Shown here: one piece after another, positions 1-9,000 of the stretch | How the letters are laid out: each line of letters begins with the position of its first letter | How positions within the stretch are numbered: the first letter of the stretch is position 1 | DNA from: Synura sp. LO234KE | Taxonomy: Eukaryota; Sar; Synurophyceae; Synurales; Mallomonadaceae | Direction of reading: 5' to 3' | Length of the DNA: 11,234 nucleotides | Assembly (NCBI GenBank): GCA_015143735.1 | Contig: VKHC01000067.1 | Span: 9,881 to 21,114 of the forward strand | Translations under genes and position numbers: made by a program | The notes under the pieces: model-generated | What the model was told of the DNA's origin: nothing | What the model saw: only the letters and a program-made list of their open reading frames with translations | The model's database searches: none

Positions 1-3000
1 ACCAACACCTCCCGCCGGTACTGCTCACGGTTACGCATAAACTTCAATGCGACAGTGGTACAGTGGGAAGGAACGTTGGCCTGTAATGAGGGTGCTTGGG
101 CGTGTTCGTGGATGTGCTCTTCATGATCGAATGCAATGACGATTAGACTGGTATTTGAGCGATGTTCCGGGTCCCCGGCTCTCAGTTCATATCGCTCGTA
201 CAGGTAGAGCTTCCGTAACATCCTTTCCTTACAGAGCGGGCATGCGATGTCTAAACAACGTCTACCTTTCTCATCGAGCGCGTTCACGAGATTCGAAGCG
301 ATTCCGTTATATTTCCTTAGGACGAGGTCGATGGCGTCTACCATCCTCTGATCATCTTTTTGAACGGCATCGGCCCAGCCAAATTTGTAGGTATTCGGTG
401 GTAGAGGCTCTTTGGTCGTTGGATCGATTGGAAGGACCGCTTCCAACAACAATGCCACTACTTCTGCGCCTACATCCAGACAACACTTCCCAGACATGAC
501 AATGGATAAGGCAGTATCCCCATCGTAATCGAGTACATTCACGGTATTTAGATTGCCCAAAATCAGCGTGCTCACGTCTTCTTTTGTTAGCACACGGTTC
601 AGATCACGTCCAAGGAGGGCTCGATGCACTGGCAGACCGACGAGTTTGTTCGACCTCAAACGCTCAATATTTGCGTGTGTGCTGTATGCCGAACGGCACA
701 AAACCAGCGCCACCAATGCGACCAGAAACAACACTCCCAATACGATGATCACTACGATTAGCGCTGTAGATATATTATCATTGTTTGAGGTCTTCGCGTT
801 GTTGTGAACAGTCGGCAGGAGGGAGGGGGGTGCCGTTGGGATAGCCGTTGGAACCGGTGTTGGCGACATAGTCGGAGAACAAGCCATCAAAGAACTGTCG
901 AAGTGTCTCTTGGTGGCTGGTAATGTACTCCAGCAATTGCTCTGGTAGCACGTCAATCCCGGATTCTTAGTTACAGTCACAGTCAAGCCCCAGATCAGCA
1001 CGGCGAAACACAAGCCAGTAGGCACCTCCCCAACAAAGGCATTTCCATCTAGGTAAAGTAACTTCAAGTTCTTCATTCTGACGAAATAGGAAGGAATGCT
1101 TTGGGACAGCTTGTTGTAACTGACATCCACGCTCAATAAATTCACCAGATTTGAAATGGAACTCGGCAGACTTCCGATTAAATCATTTGATGCCAATTGC
1201 AATGTGTTTAATTTCGTCAAAGCGCCCAGAGCGGATACGATTGTACCAGAGATGCGGTTGCTCGAGAGGATGAGGGACTTCAGTCCCGTTAGCAATCCGA
1301 GCGAGGTGGGTAGCGATCCCTTCAAACCGAGTGCCCGCATATCTAGTCCTACCACCAGTCCCTGGACACATGTCACGCCATACCAGAGTCTCTGACACAG
1401 GCCAGTGGCGTAGGACTCATTCGTCTGTGTCTTGTGTAACCCTGGCGGCAAGCCGAACGACCACAGTCCCGAACTACGGTAATACACCGTTATGTCGAAC
1501 TTGAACTCCGTAGGATCAAGAGTCACATACGTGTAGATGGACAATTGTATGTAGAACTGCGATTTTGCAATGAGACAAAAGAAGGGTTGGAAGAAGAACA
1601 CTTGGCACAGTATGTTGGTGCATAACGGGTCTTCGCAAAGGATCAACGAACCGTCGTATAGGATCTGAAACGTGGACGAAGTCAGTGACACACTGTACTC
1701 GAACGCGTTGGGGAACTGCACCAATACGGGCGGACTGCTGGCCGACAACAACAAATTCAGTTTGAGGTCTGCGGAGGAGATGACTCTGTCCAGAGAAGAT
1801 TGTACTTGAAGGTGTTGATTCAGGTCTGCGAGAACTCCATCTTGGAAGTCTAAACAACGGGGGAGGGCAGTAGGTGTGCTATCGTCGGTCCACGGTCCGT
1901 CTGCTTGGCACCATGGTGCGCAGGTGAAGCTATTATTGATCAAATAAACGTATCGCAGACCGTAGGGGGAGTCGCACACACTCGGCGGTGGAATGCCGGA
2001 GAGACCATTATTACTGAGGTCTAAAGTCACCAGATTACTAGTACTTTTATTTCCGAAACCGAAAGGAATCGTCCCCGTTACACTATTGCCGTTCATCGTC
2101 AGTGCTATGAGACTAGAGAGTGCAGTGAACGATTTAGGGATGGTGGAAGTGATGGAATTACTACCAAGATTGAGGCGCTGTAGTGTACTCAGGGCTCCCA
2201 TACAAGAGGGGATCGATGAGGTGAAACGGTTATTACCAAGGTTAATTGTTTGTATAATGGGAAGCAGGCAGAGTGATGTCGGTATGTCACGGGACAGGAG
2301 ATTGTTCGATACTTCTAGATCGGATAATTGGCCTAGGTTACCCAAAGAGGTTGGCAGCGTGGACGTCAGCGAATTGAATTGCAAGTGGAGAAGATTAAGT
2401 TGTGACATGGACCCCAATTCAGTTGGAATCGAAGCCTTGAAGTGGTTAGAGTCCAAGTACAATTGTACAACATTGGTCAACCTTCCCAACGACGTAGGTA
2501 TGGCATGTGACAAGGAATTGGAGCTCAGGTACATGGCTGTCAAAGCAGATAATTGACCGATACAAGTGGGAATAGAAGAAGTAAAGCTGTTTCCACTCAA
2601 AAGGATCGCAGTCAGGAGAAGGAGGCCGCAGAGGGCAGAAGGAAGAGATGACGAGAGCTTATTCCCGCCAAGGATGATGCTACCGAGCGCCGACAACGCG
2701 GCTACAGAGCTTGGAATAGACGACGTGAGTGCATTGTGAGACAAGTCGATCAGGGTAAGGGATATTAGTTGCCCCAGAGCGCTCGGTATGGAACCTGAAA
2801 ATGAATTTCGTCCGAGGAAGAATCGAGAAGCGTTGGTAAGCAGTGTTATCGAGGATGGGAGAGATGATGTCAAGCTATTTAATTCGATTTGCAGAGTTTG
2901 TAGTGCAGTGAGAACGCCCAGTGAGGTAGGGATAGAGGAAGATAATTTATTTCCTGGAAGGCTTAATGTAAGTAGAGAGGAAAGGAATCCTATTGAGGAA

Positions 3001-4112
3001 GGAATGAATCCGGTAAGAGAGTTGTAGTCGAGAAAGATCGAGGTGAGGGACCACAGGTAGCCTACAGTAGACGGTATGGAGCCGGTTAGGGAATTGTAGA
3101 GTAAATTTAAATAAATAAGAGAAGTGAGCGCTCCGATGCTTGACGGGATGGTGGCAGACAGCGCATTGTATCGGGCTTTTAACCAAGTGAGAGCGCTAAG
3201 ATAGCCGATGGAGGATGGGATGGAGCCGGTGAGCGAATTCGCACTCATATCTACATGCATGAGAGAGCGAAGGTATCCTATGGAGGTTGGTATACTTGAT
3301 ATGAGGAAATTGGAGTGCAAGTCGAGGTATTGTAGAGCTGTTAGACAACCAATAGAGGATGGAATTTTGGACGAGATATAATTGCTGCTTAGATCCATAT
3401 AACTCAAGGAGCTGAGATTGCATATTGTCGTTGGAATAGAAGATGGTATTCCATTTATACTCAGATCGAAATATTCTAAAGAGTTTAATGACCATATTGA
3501 TGACGGTAGAGGCGAGGTGAGTTGATTTTGATTCAAATTTAGGTAAGTCAAAGCCATGATTTGTCCTATTGATGACGGTACGCCTCCAGTTATAATATTC
3601 AAATTCAGTTTTAGCGATCGAAGCGTAGAAATATTTCCAATATTTGACGGAATCTGTCCACTAAGTCGGTTGTTTGATAAATCCAATATTTTTAAATTTA
3701 TTAGTAGCCCCAAGCTTGAAGGTAATGTTCCTGTTAAATAATCCCCACCACCAGTATAGCGGCCCTCAATTCTGACCTCCTCCAAAAAAATTAATCTTCC
3801 CAGGGAATCGGGCATGGTACCGACCAGCGCACTGGAGAAATTTAATTGTAAAATATTTTCCCCTCTACACGTAACGCCTCTCCAAAAGCATGGGTTTGAT
3901 ATAGGTCGACTCGCATTATTCCCACAATCCCATTCGTGAAATTTCTTGTGAACATTAGTTGCGAGTATTAAGTCACAAATAGATCTATTCTGATTCATCA
4001 TTTCATTCATAATCATCGCTTCATATCTGCTTTCAGCACCTACTTGAGTTTTCTGTGATAGTGCTCCAGCTTCAAGGATAAGCAGCAAAATTGTAAGCAA
4101 AATGCTGAACAT
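1..4112 (-). CDS. LRR receptor-like transmembrane protein kinase with intracellular ankyrin-like region (3' end cut by window)
   Basis: One uninterrupted frame runs from the ATG at 4112-4110 to the left edge, giving 1,370 codons. An in-frame TAA at 4127-4125 makes this the first possible Met. Seen in order: a hydrophobic signal peptide (residues 1-18, MFSILLTILLLILEAGAL); a Cys/Trp cap with WRGVTC near residue 75; about 25 LRRs of 24 residues with a core like LTSSIPSSIG (about 80-713); a Cys-containing island (about 735-905); a second WYGVTC cap and five LRRs (about 908-1030); a Cys-rich tail with CYQSNC (1055-1060); a Pro-Thr stalk (1080-1100); a transmembrane helix (about 1117-1139); an ankyrin-like segment (about 1185-1300); and the kinase start, with VALKFM supplying the presumed beta-3 lysine, K1357. 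The LRR ectodomain presumably senses an extracellular ligand and the kinase signals in the cytosol; the ligand is unknown. The catalytic HRD and DFG motifs lie outside the window, so kinase activity cannot be judged. Confidence 0.9.
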   Translation of the reverse strand, partial: MFSILLTILLLILEAGALSQKTQVGAESRYEAMIMNEMMNQNRSICDLILATNVHKKFHEWDCGNNASRPISNPCFWRGVTCRGENILQLNFSSALVGTMPDSLGRLIFLEEVRIEGRYTGGGDYLTGTLPSSLGLLINLKILDLSNNRLSGQIPSNIGNISTLRSLKLNLNIITGGVPSSIGQIMALTYLNLNQNQLTSPLPSSIWSLNSLEYFDLSINGIPSSIPTTICNLSSLSYMDLSSNYISSKIPSSIGCLTALQYLDLHSNFLISSIPTSIGYLRSLMHVDMSANSLTGSIPSSIGYLSALTWLKARYNALSATIPSSIGALTSLIYLNLLYNSLTGSIPSTVGYLWSLTSIFLDYNSLTGFIPSSIGFLSSLLTLSLPGNKLSSSIPTSLGVLTALQTLQIELNSLTSSLPSSITLLTNASRFFLGRNSFSGSIPSALGQLISLTLIDLSHNALTSSIPSSVAALSALGSIILGGNKLSSSLPSALCGLLLLTAILLSGNSFTSSIPTCIGQLSALTAMYLSSNSLSHAIPTSLGRLTNVVQLYLDSNHFKASIPTELGSMSQLNLLHLQFNSLTSTLPTSLGNLGQLSDLEVSNNLLSRDIPTSLCLLPIIQTINLGNNRFTSSIPSCMGALSTLQRLNLGSNSITSTIPKSFTALSSLIALTMNGNSVTGTIPFGFGNKSTSNLVTLDLSNNGLSGIPPPSVCDSPYGLRYVYLINNSFTCAPWCQADGPWTDDSTPTALPRCLDFQDGVLADLNQHLQVQSSLDRVISSADLKLNLLLSASSPPVLVQFPNAFEYSVSLTSSTFQILYDGSLILCEDPLCTNILCQVFFFQPFFCLIAKSQFYIQLSIYTYVTLDPTEFKFDITVYYRSSGLWSFGLPPGLHKTQTNESYATGLCQRLWYGVTCVQGLVVGLDMRALGLKGSLPTSLGLLTGLKSLILSSNRISGTIVSALGALTKLNTLQLASNDLIGSLPSSISNLVNLLSVDVSYNKLSQSIPSYFVRMKNLKLLYLDGNAFVGEVPTGLCFAVLIWGLTVTVTKNPGLTCYQSNCWSTLPATKRHFDSSLMACSPTMSPTPVPTAIPTAPPSLLPTVHNNAKTSNNDNISTALIVVIIVLGVLFLVALVALVLCRSAYSTHANIERLRSNKLVGLPVHRALLGRDLNRVLTKEDVSTLILGNLNTVNVLDYDGDTALSIVMSGKCCLDVGAEVVALLLEAVLPIDPTTKEPLPPNTYKFGWADAVQKDDQRMVDAIDLVLRKYNGIASNLVNALDEKGRRCLDIACPLCKERMLRKLYLYERYELRAGDPEHRSNTSLIVIAFDHEEHIHEHAQAPSLQANVPSHCTTVALKFMRNREQYRREVL
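1020..1390 (-). repeat. Second LRR array, five units with its own N-terminal cap
   Basis: After the island domain the receptor restarts an LRR solenoid. It opens with a cap containing LWYGVTC, which parallels the FWRGVTC cap of the first array. Five units follow, with cores such as GSLPTSLG, GSLPSSIS and QSIPSYF. It ends in a Cys-containing tail before the Pro-Thr stalk. The duplicated cap suggests two separate solenoids rather than one array with a loop. Confidence 0.8.
1975..3860 (-). repeat. First LRR array, about 25 units of roughly 72 bp
   Basis: This stretch of the receptor gene encodes about 25 consecutive 24-residue leucine-rich repeats, giving a 72-bp period in the DNA. Some units remain similar at nucleotide level. 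For example GGAGCCGGT on the plus strand recurs at 3078 and 3222, exactly two periods apart, which suggests internal duplication. The protein consensus resembles plant-type LRRs (IPxSIG), but the residues before IP are usually Ser-Ser where plants often have Gly. The array should fold as an extended solenoid outside the cell. Confidence 0.88.
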
Positions 4113-4250
4113 TATCACGATCACTTATTTAATCAAGTAACGTTATCTTTTTTACTCTTAATTCATCAAAGTTCAAAAATCAACTGTGATTTAGCGCATT
4201 AAATATTTAGAATTTTGTACGTACGTTTTATAATTTCTAGGAAAACGGAC
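4113..4250 (-). promoter_or_regulatory. Probable 5' flank and promoter of the receptor kinase
   Basis: This AT-rich stretch lies directly upstream of the receptor start codon. An AT-rich element, TAAATATTTAAT on the coding strand, sits about 85-95 bp before the ATG and could act as a TATA-like element. Nothing else is diagnostic, and the transcription start cannot be located from sequence alone. Confidence 0.25.
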
Positions 4251-6018
4251 GCGATATACATCTGTGTCCGTAGTGTTCCTAAAATATAAGGAAATATTAT
4301 TACTTCCCTGCACACAATTTCGGGTGAACAACAGCGTATCATGTGTGTGGATTGCAATAAAATATTTGAATTGTTGGGCTCCAGCACTTTATGTTCCATA
4401 AAAGTATTCGATTAGATCGAAAGACTAAAGACTGCACCCACGATTTTGGCAGCAAAAGAGAATTGTGATGGTTTTGACTTTGTATAATTACCGTGAACAA
4501 GATTTCTATACATGCAGGCTAAAGCTATTTTACTTTTGTCGGAGCTACTTGTAGTAAAGGAAGATCCATTGATTATTATGAACTTTAGTTAATCGATGCT
4601 TGTTTTGCATGGATTGCGTTCATCCTCTATGCTAACATGGTTCCCAACATCTACTCTAGTTGCATTGTATAAGGTTGTTCTCAAGTTCATAGTTTATGTT
4701 TAGCTATCGAGTCGATAAACATGATTGATTGGCAATCTACAATCAACAGTAAGTTTCGTTTCTGTATCCATAGCGATGAAGTCATTACAATTTTACAACT
4801 CACTGGTTTTGTGCTTTAGTGTTCATATATGTGAGCTGTAGAGATGGTTCTAAGTTTGCAAGTTTTCCGAAATTCTCCGTCAGTACTTAAAGCTCCTCCC
4901 CCATTTGACTGGTGGGAGAAGTGAAAGTCCATGGAAGAAGGAAGTCTGGCAGCGCCCGAAACGTGTCTTGCGAACTAAAAATTACTCTAGAATCCTCGGA
5001 TTCGAAAAATACCTTAAGGTTACAGATATGGCTTCACGGTTTTCCAGAATAGGAATATTGCAAACTTCTGAAAATACCTCTGAACTTGCGCGATGTTATA
5101 ATTTTGGATTCCTGGTTTTCATTGTTTCACGCGATGTTTGAAGCGTCTTTAATGATGAGGATATTGTAAACGGGGATGATGGAGGAAGACCTATTGTGAG
5201 TTAAACCTTATCTCTAAAGAACGGATGAATTCGTGCTATGCATTTACGCTTGAAATTATATTCATGAATGTCCTCGTTTTATCTTTTTTATTTTTCCGAC
5301 AAAAGTGATTGGTATAAGCTTAATATAAAATGTTTATTTTCTAATTCTGCAAGTGGAAAGCAAAAATGATTTGCAACTACCATTTCATAGCACTTAACTC
5401 CAACAAGGTGAATGTGGATCGATCACCATTACGAAATTGTGGTTATGTGTGTTGGCTTTGGTAGTGACTGAAAACAAATAATAAGCAAGGGAGGCGGCAT
5501 AAGAATAGCTCCACTTTATCGTTCACTTCCAGCCAGTTACTTGTATTGACCACAAGTAAACAAATGAAATTAGAAGGCATGGGCGAGGAAACGACTGACA
5601 ATGCCTTTCTACTGCCAGATATTACAAGAATGTTTTGATATAACTACCTCGCTCGTACTACTTATTTTGTTTCCTGCTACTAAAATTGTTGGCACCTGGA
5701 GCTCCCCCTTACTCGGCCATACAAGGTGCCGCCAGTAGTTGGTGTTCTTCTTGCTGCAGGCTCTAGGCTCATTCTTGTGTACGACCTCCATCACGCTAAC
5801 ATAACTATAGCAATTTTAGCAACAAAAAATAGGATATCATTTTTCGAAATATTGATAGAGGCGAGCCTGGCTGTAGAGCTCGACAAATTTTTGAAACCGA
5901 TCTTCATTCTTGATTGTTCAGTGAACATTTATACCGGTAGTGAAATTGTAGGGAAGCAAAGCCACCACAAAAAGTCGACTTAATAATCAACTGACACTTT
6001 CTCCAAATATACAGCGAA
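4251..6018. other. Intergenic region with no gene I can call
   Basis: The space between the receptor start and the MCM8 stop codon is AT-rich and has no long reading frame, tRNA-like element or recognisable transposon ends. Frames of 60-85 codons occur on both strands (around 4905-5141 plus, 5726-5983 plus and 5609-5794 minus), but they lack good start codons or recognisable domains. The plus-strand frame at 5684-5983 has a faint Hsp70-like pattern and is treated as a finding rather than a gene. The right end presumably contains the MCM8 3' UTR; I see no clear AATAAA there. Confidence 0.5.
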
Positions 6019-9000
6019 TCAGAGTGTACAGGTCTGCAACTGATATAAACGTGGACCCTTAAGCAACAAGAAACCCTCTGTCCGCATTACTTCCAACAAG
6101 TCCTCCAAGCCTCCCGCAGTCGCAGCCAGACCTCTCACTGTCGATATACCCAAACGACGAGCCACTTGATCCAAATCTGCTCTCGTAAATATCGATGACT
6201 GTCGACGCTCGGCTTCCTTCGCCAACGCAGACGCCATAGCTTTCACTTGTTTAGCTACAGACATACCTCCTCTCCTACCGCAATCCAACACTCCGTCCTC
6301 GGTCGTGCATGCATCCAACAAAGACTCCTGTAGCAGATGAACCACATCCGTGGCATGGGCCTCTGTCACCTGTCCAATCACACACGTCAAAATTCACAAG
6401 GTCAGAGTATTGTGACACAGACACAGTGGGCAGTTACGGATGGACGAACCTCATCGCTTAGCTCGAGCTTAGCCCGAGCCTGCGCTAACCGAATGAGACT
6501 CTCTAAATGCCGCGTGGTCACTGGCAAGGAAGTACCCAGACTAGCACGGGAGCGCATTCCCAGGTAGAGACGTTGCAGTACTTTGGCTGCCGAGGGAGTG
6601 AGCCGCGGGGAGCAGTGGGCCCGACAATATGAAATGTACTGTCTCAGTACCTCCCCCGGTACCTCTCTCCCACTGTAGGCAGAGGATGATCTACGCAGAC
6701 GCTGTGTCAGCGTCACCTCCTCTAAACAAACCATCTCTCCCCCAAGTCCTCCGTCCTCTGCCTCTCCCAAACGCCTCTTCCGGCCCCCACCCACCCCGCT
6801 CCCCTCCTTTCGAAACACCTCGTCCCCCCGTCCTCCGTCCCACCCTCCTGTCTCCACCCCGGACCCAATCGCCGCAGTCATTGTATTCAGGATGTGTTCT
6901 CCGACCAGCTTGTCACGGCCTTCGTCCGGCCGGTCGAGTAGAACAAACACCAAGTCAAACCTTGACAGAAGAGCAGCGATCATCTTCAAGTTCTCGCAGA
7001 CCTGGATACAGATACAGATATGTAAGGAAAGCTTATTTCTAACGAAGCCGTTTCATTCTCATAACTTTAGCAGTGTCCCCGAATACAGGGCATGCCTGAT
7101 TGGCAGTTCGATTACTACCTCTACCAGTCACGCTGGACTATCCCACGTCATCCATAAAAATGAGAAATCTCAAGAACAACAGTCATATTTGAGGTGAGCA
7201 ACGATCGCACAAGGACACAAAACACACGGACACAAAACACAAAACACACGGACACACGGACCGAAGACTATTTTAAGAACCTTAATAAGTTATCACCATT
7301 ATTTATATTTTATTCCATGAACAAACTCCGTCGCGATTGTACTCAATCGCAGATGCAAGTCAATTATAACATCCGGGAATAACAATAACTGTTTGACTAG
7401 GTTGAGGAATAGAATTCAAATGTTTCCAATAGTTTATTTCAATCGACACGTTCGCTACAGAAAAAATATTTCACGACGTGGAGCTTCTCAATGCGCATTG
7501 TATGAACACTGCATTTCCCGAAAATCCACTAATATTAAAAAACTTATTGAGATGATGCTATCGTCACTCGGCACGGCGCAATCGCGTTTGGACAGGATTG
7601 ACTCCTTCTTTTCATTTTATTATCGAGTCAGTCGTGTGCAAGCGTATCCTCGTCGACGGTGCACCAATGATTCCTGGAAGTATCGGCGCGACAGTTTGTC
7701 ATTCGCACAAAATTTGATACTTTTCCCTATTTATCATCGCCTCTCCAGATATCGTCGCAAGACTCAGGTCAGCTGCCAGTACATGGTCCCCGATGTAGTA
7801 GTTGACTATCGTGGTAATGAACCCGGTGACGATTCCGTTACAAACGCGTCCGAGTCATGGGACATGGCTGATGAAGTGAAGGCAGTTATGTATTGTACGT
7901 TGGTTCATAAAATCGTCGCCGTTATCAGTCTGACGATTCATGGATCGAGCGGCAAGCTTCGTTACTCTTGTTCTCGAAATAGAAACTCTACAAAGTTGAG
8001 ACAGATGGACTGCCGTATCGGGAAAACTATCCCCTCTACTGCGACACGAAGTCAACGACACGGACACAGAAAACACGCCGCCGAAACATCGAAATTCAAA
8101 CGGAACCAGACCACACGACATCGAATCAAATAAGCTCAACATCGGACCTTTCCCCTTGCAGCCAAGGGCATAACCGGATGCTGGACAGAGTCAACCTTAC
8201 ATCGCTCAAGATGAGCGACAGCAGGAGTACAATCACACGATCTACCGGGACATCGCCTTACCGTCTTCCGCCTGTTGTAATGGCCGCCCACCGGATTCGC
8301 TGCAGCAATAACCGCCGTTCTGCTCTTCAACGCCGTAACGACTCCGCTCTTCGCGACACTAATCTGCTGCTGCTCCATCGCCTCCAACAACGCGTGTGGG
8401 TCACACGTCATCTTATCCAACTCATCAATACAACACACGCCCTGGTCTGCCAATACCAACGCCCCGGCTTCAATCACCACTTCCCCACCCTGCCCCTCGC
8501 GGGACACTGCAACTGTTAGTCCAGCGGCAGTGGCTGTATTGCCACAAACATAGACTGATCTTGGGGCCAGGGCGGCCGCTGCCCGTAATAACTGACTCTT
8601 GCCCAACCCGGGATCACCAACAACGAGGAGATGAATATCACTGCGGGTGCTCGGTCCCTCGTTCTGTGCGCGGCCACTCCCTCCCACCAATACAAGCAGC
8701 ATTCCCAACTTCACCAAATCATGCCCTAATATTGCAGGGCAAAACGATGCGACCAACAGTCCTAAACAACCCGGAGTCGAGGCTATGTTTCGCACACTCA
8801 TGGCGACGGAATGACGTTGTATGGTTGGAGGAGAGGAATTGCTGAAAGTGGAACGCCCAGCCGTTACATCCACCCGATCAGTTTCGGATACCCTCTCTAA
8901 GCCTGTACCACCCTTCAGTCGACGGATTGAATTTCCTTTTAGATATAACACATGCAGCCCGCTCTCTTTCGCTCCACCACGAAATGACGAGCCGCCACGG

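Larger units (their letters stand above)
7002..8261 (-). other. MCM8 intron 5 (1,260 bp), unusually large
   Basis: The donor is AAGACG|GTAAGG and the acceptor TGTATCCAG|GTCTGC, phase 0. Splicing joins HYNRRKT to VCENLKM, exactly continuous in animal MCM8, so no exon is missing inside. It is 5 to 23 times longer than the other five introns. It contains an opposite-strand open frame (7420-8133), a short tandem repeat (7213-7262) and otherwise nothing I recognise. Confidence 0.88.

Noticed and set aside
2880-3260. Regularly spaced repeats that could suggest a CRISPR array
   Set aside because: The 72-bp units are coding LRRs with imperfect repeats and no unique spacers, in a eukaryotic gene.
1183-3495. 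Minus-strand frames at 1183-1398, 1516-1857, 2947-3186 and 3196-3495
   Set aside because: They are out of phase with the LRR frame (the receptor uses codons whose lowest coordinate is a multiple of three) and make no recognisable protein.
155-3741. Plus-strand frames of 61-187 codons at 155-499, 553-807, 1156-1395, 1993-2556, 2788-3027 and 3556-3741
   Set aside because: All lie antisense to the continuous receptor kinase frame, and their sequences show no domain. The LRR repeats and codon constraint on the minus strand explain why the opposite strand stays open.
4905-5141. 78-codon plus-strand frame in the intergenic region
   Set aside because: It begins at TTG, and the first in-frame ATG comes more than 40 codons later. 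No domain or splice-linked continuation could be seen.
4113-6018. tRNA or other structured RNA gene in the intergenic region
   Set aside because: I found no A-box/B-box pair, no cloverleaf-like pairing and no known RNA motif on either strand by eye.
6629-7042. 137-codon Pro/Ser-rich plus-strand frame
   Set aside because: It is the complement of the G-rich tract in MCM8 exon 6; the Pro and Ser richness comes from the pyrimidine run.
8136-8261. Extension of the MCM8 exon 5 frame beyond HYNRRKT to a stop near 8136
   Set aside because: The residues after position 8262 do not resemble MCM8, and a good GTAAGG donor lies exactly where homology ends. They are intron read-through.
8178-8845. Plus-strand frames of 113 and 149 codons over MCM8 exon 5
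   Set aside because: They are antisense to the highly conserved Walker A, Walker B and sensor 1 coding sequence of MCM8.
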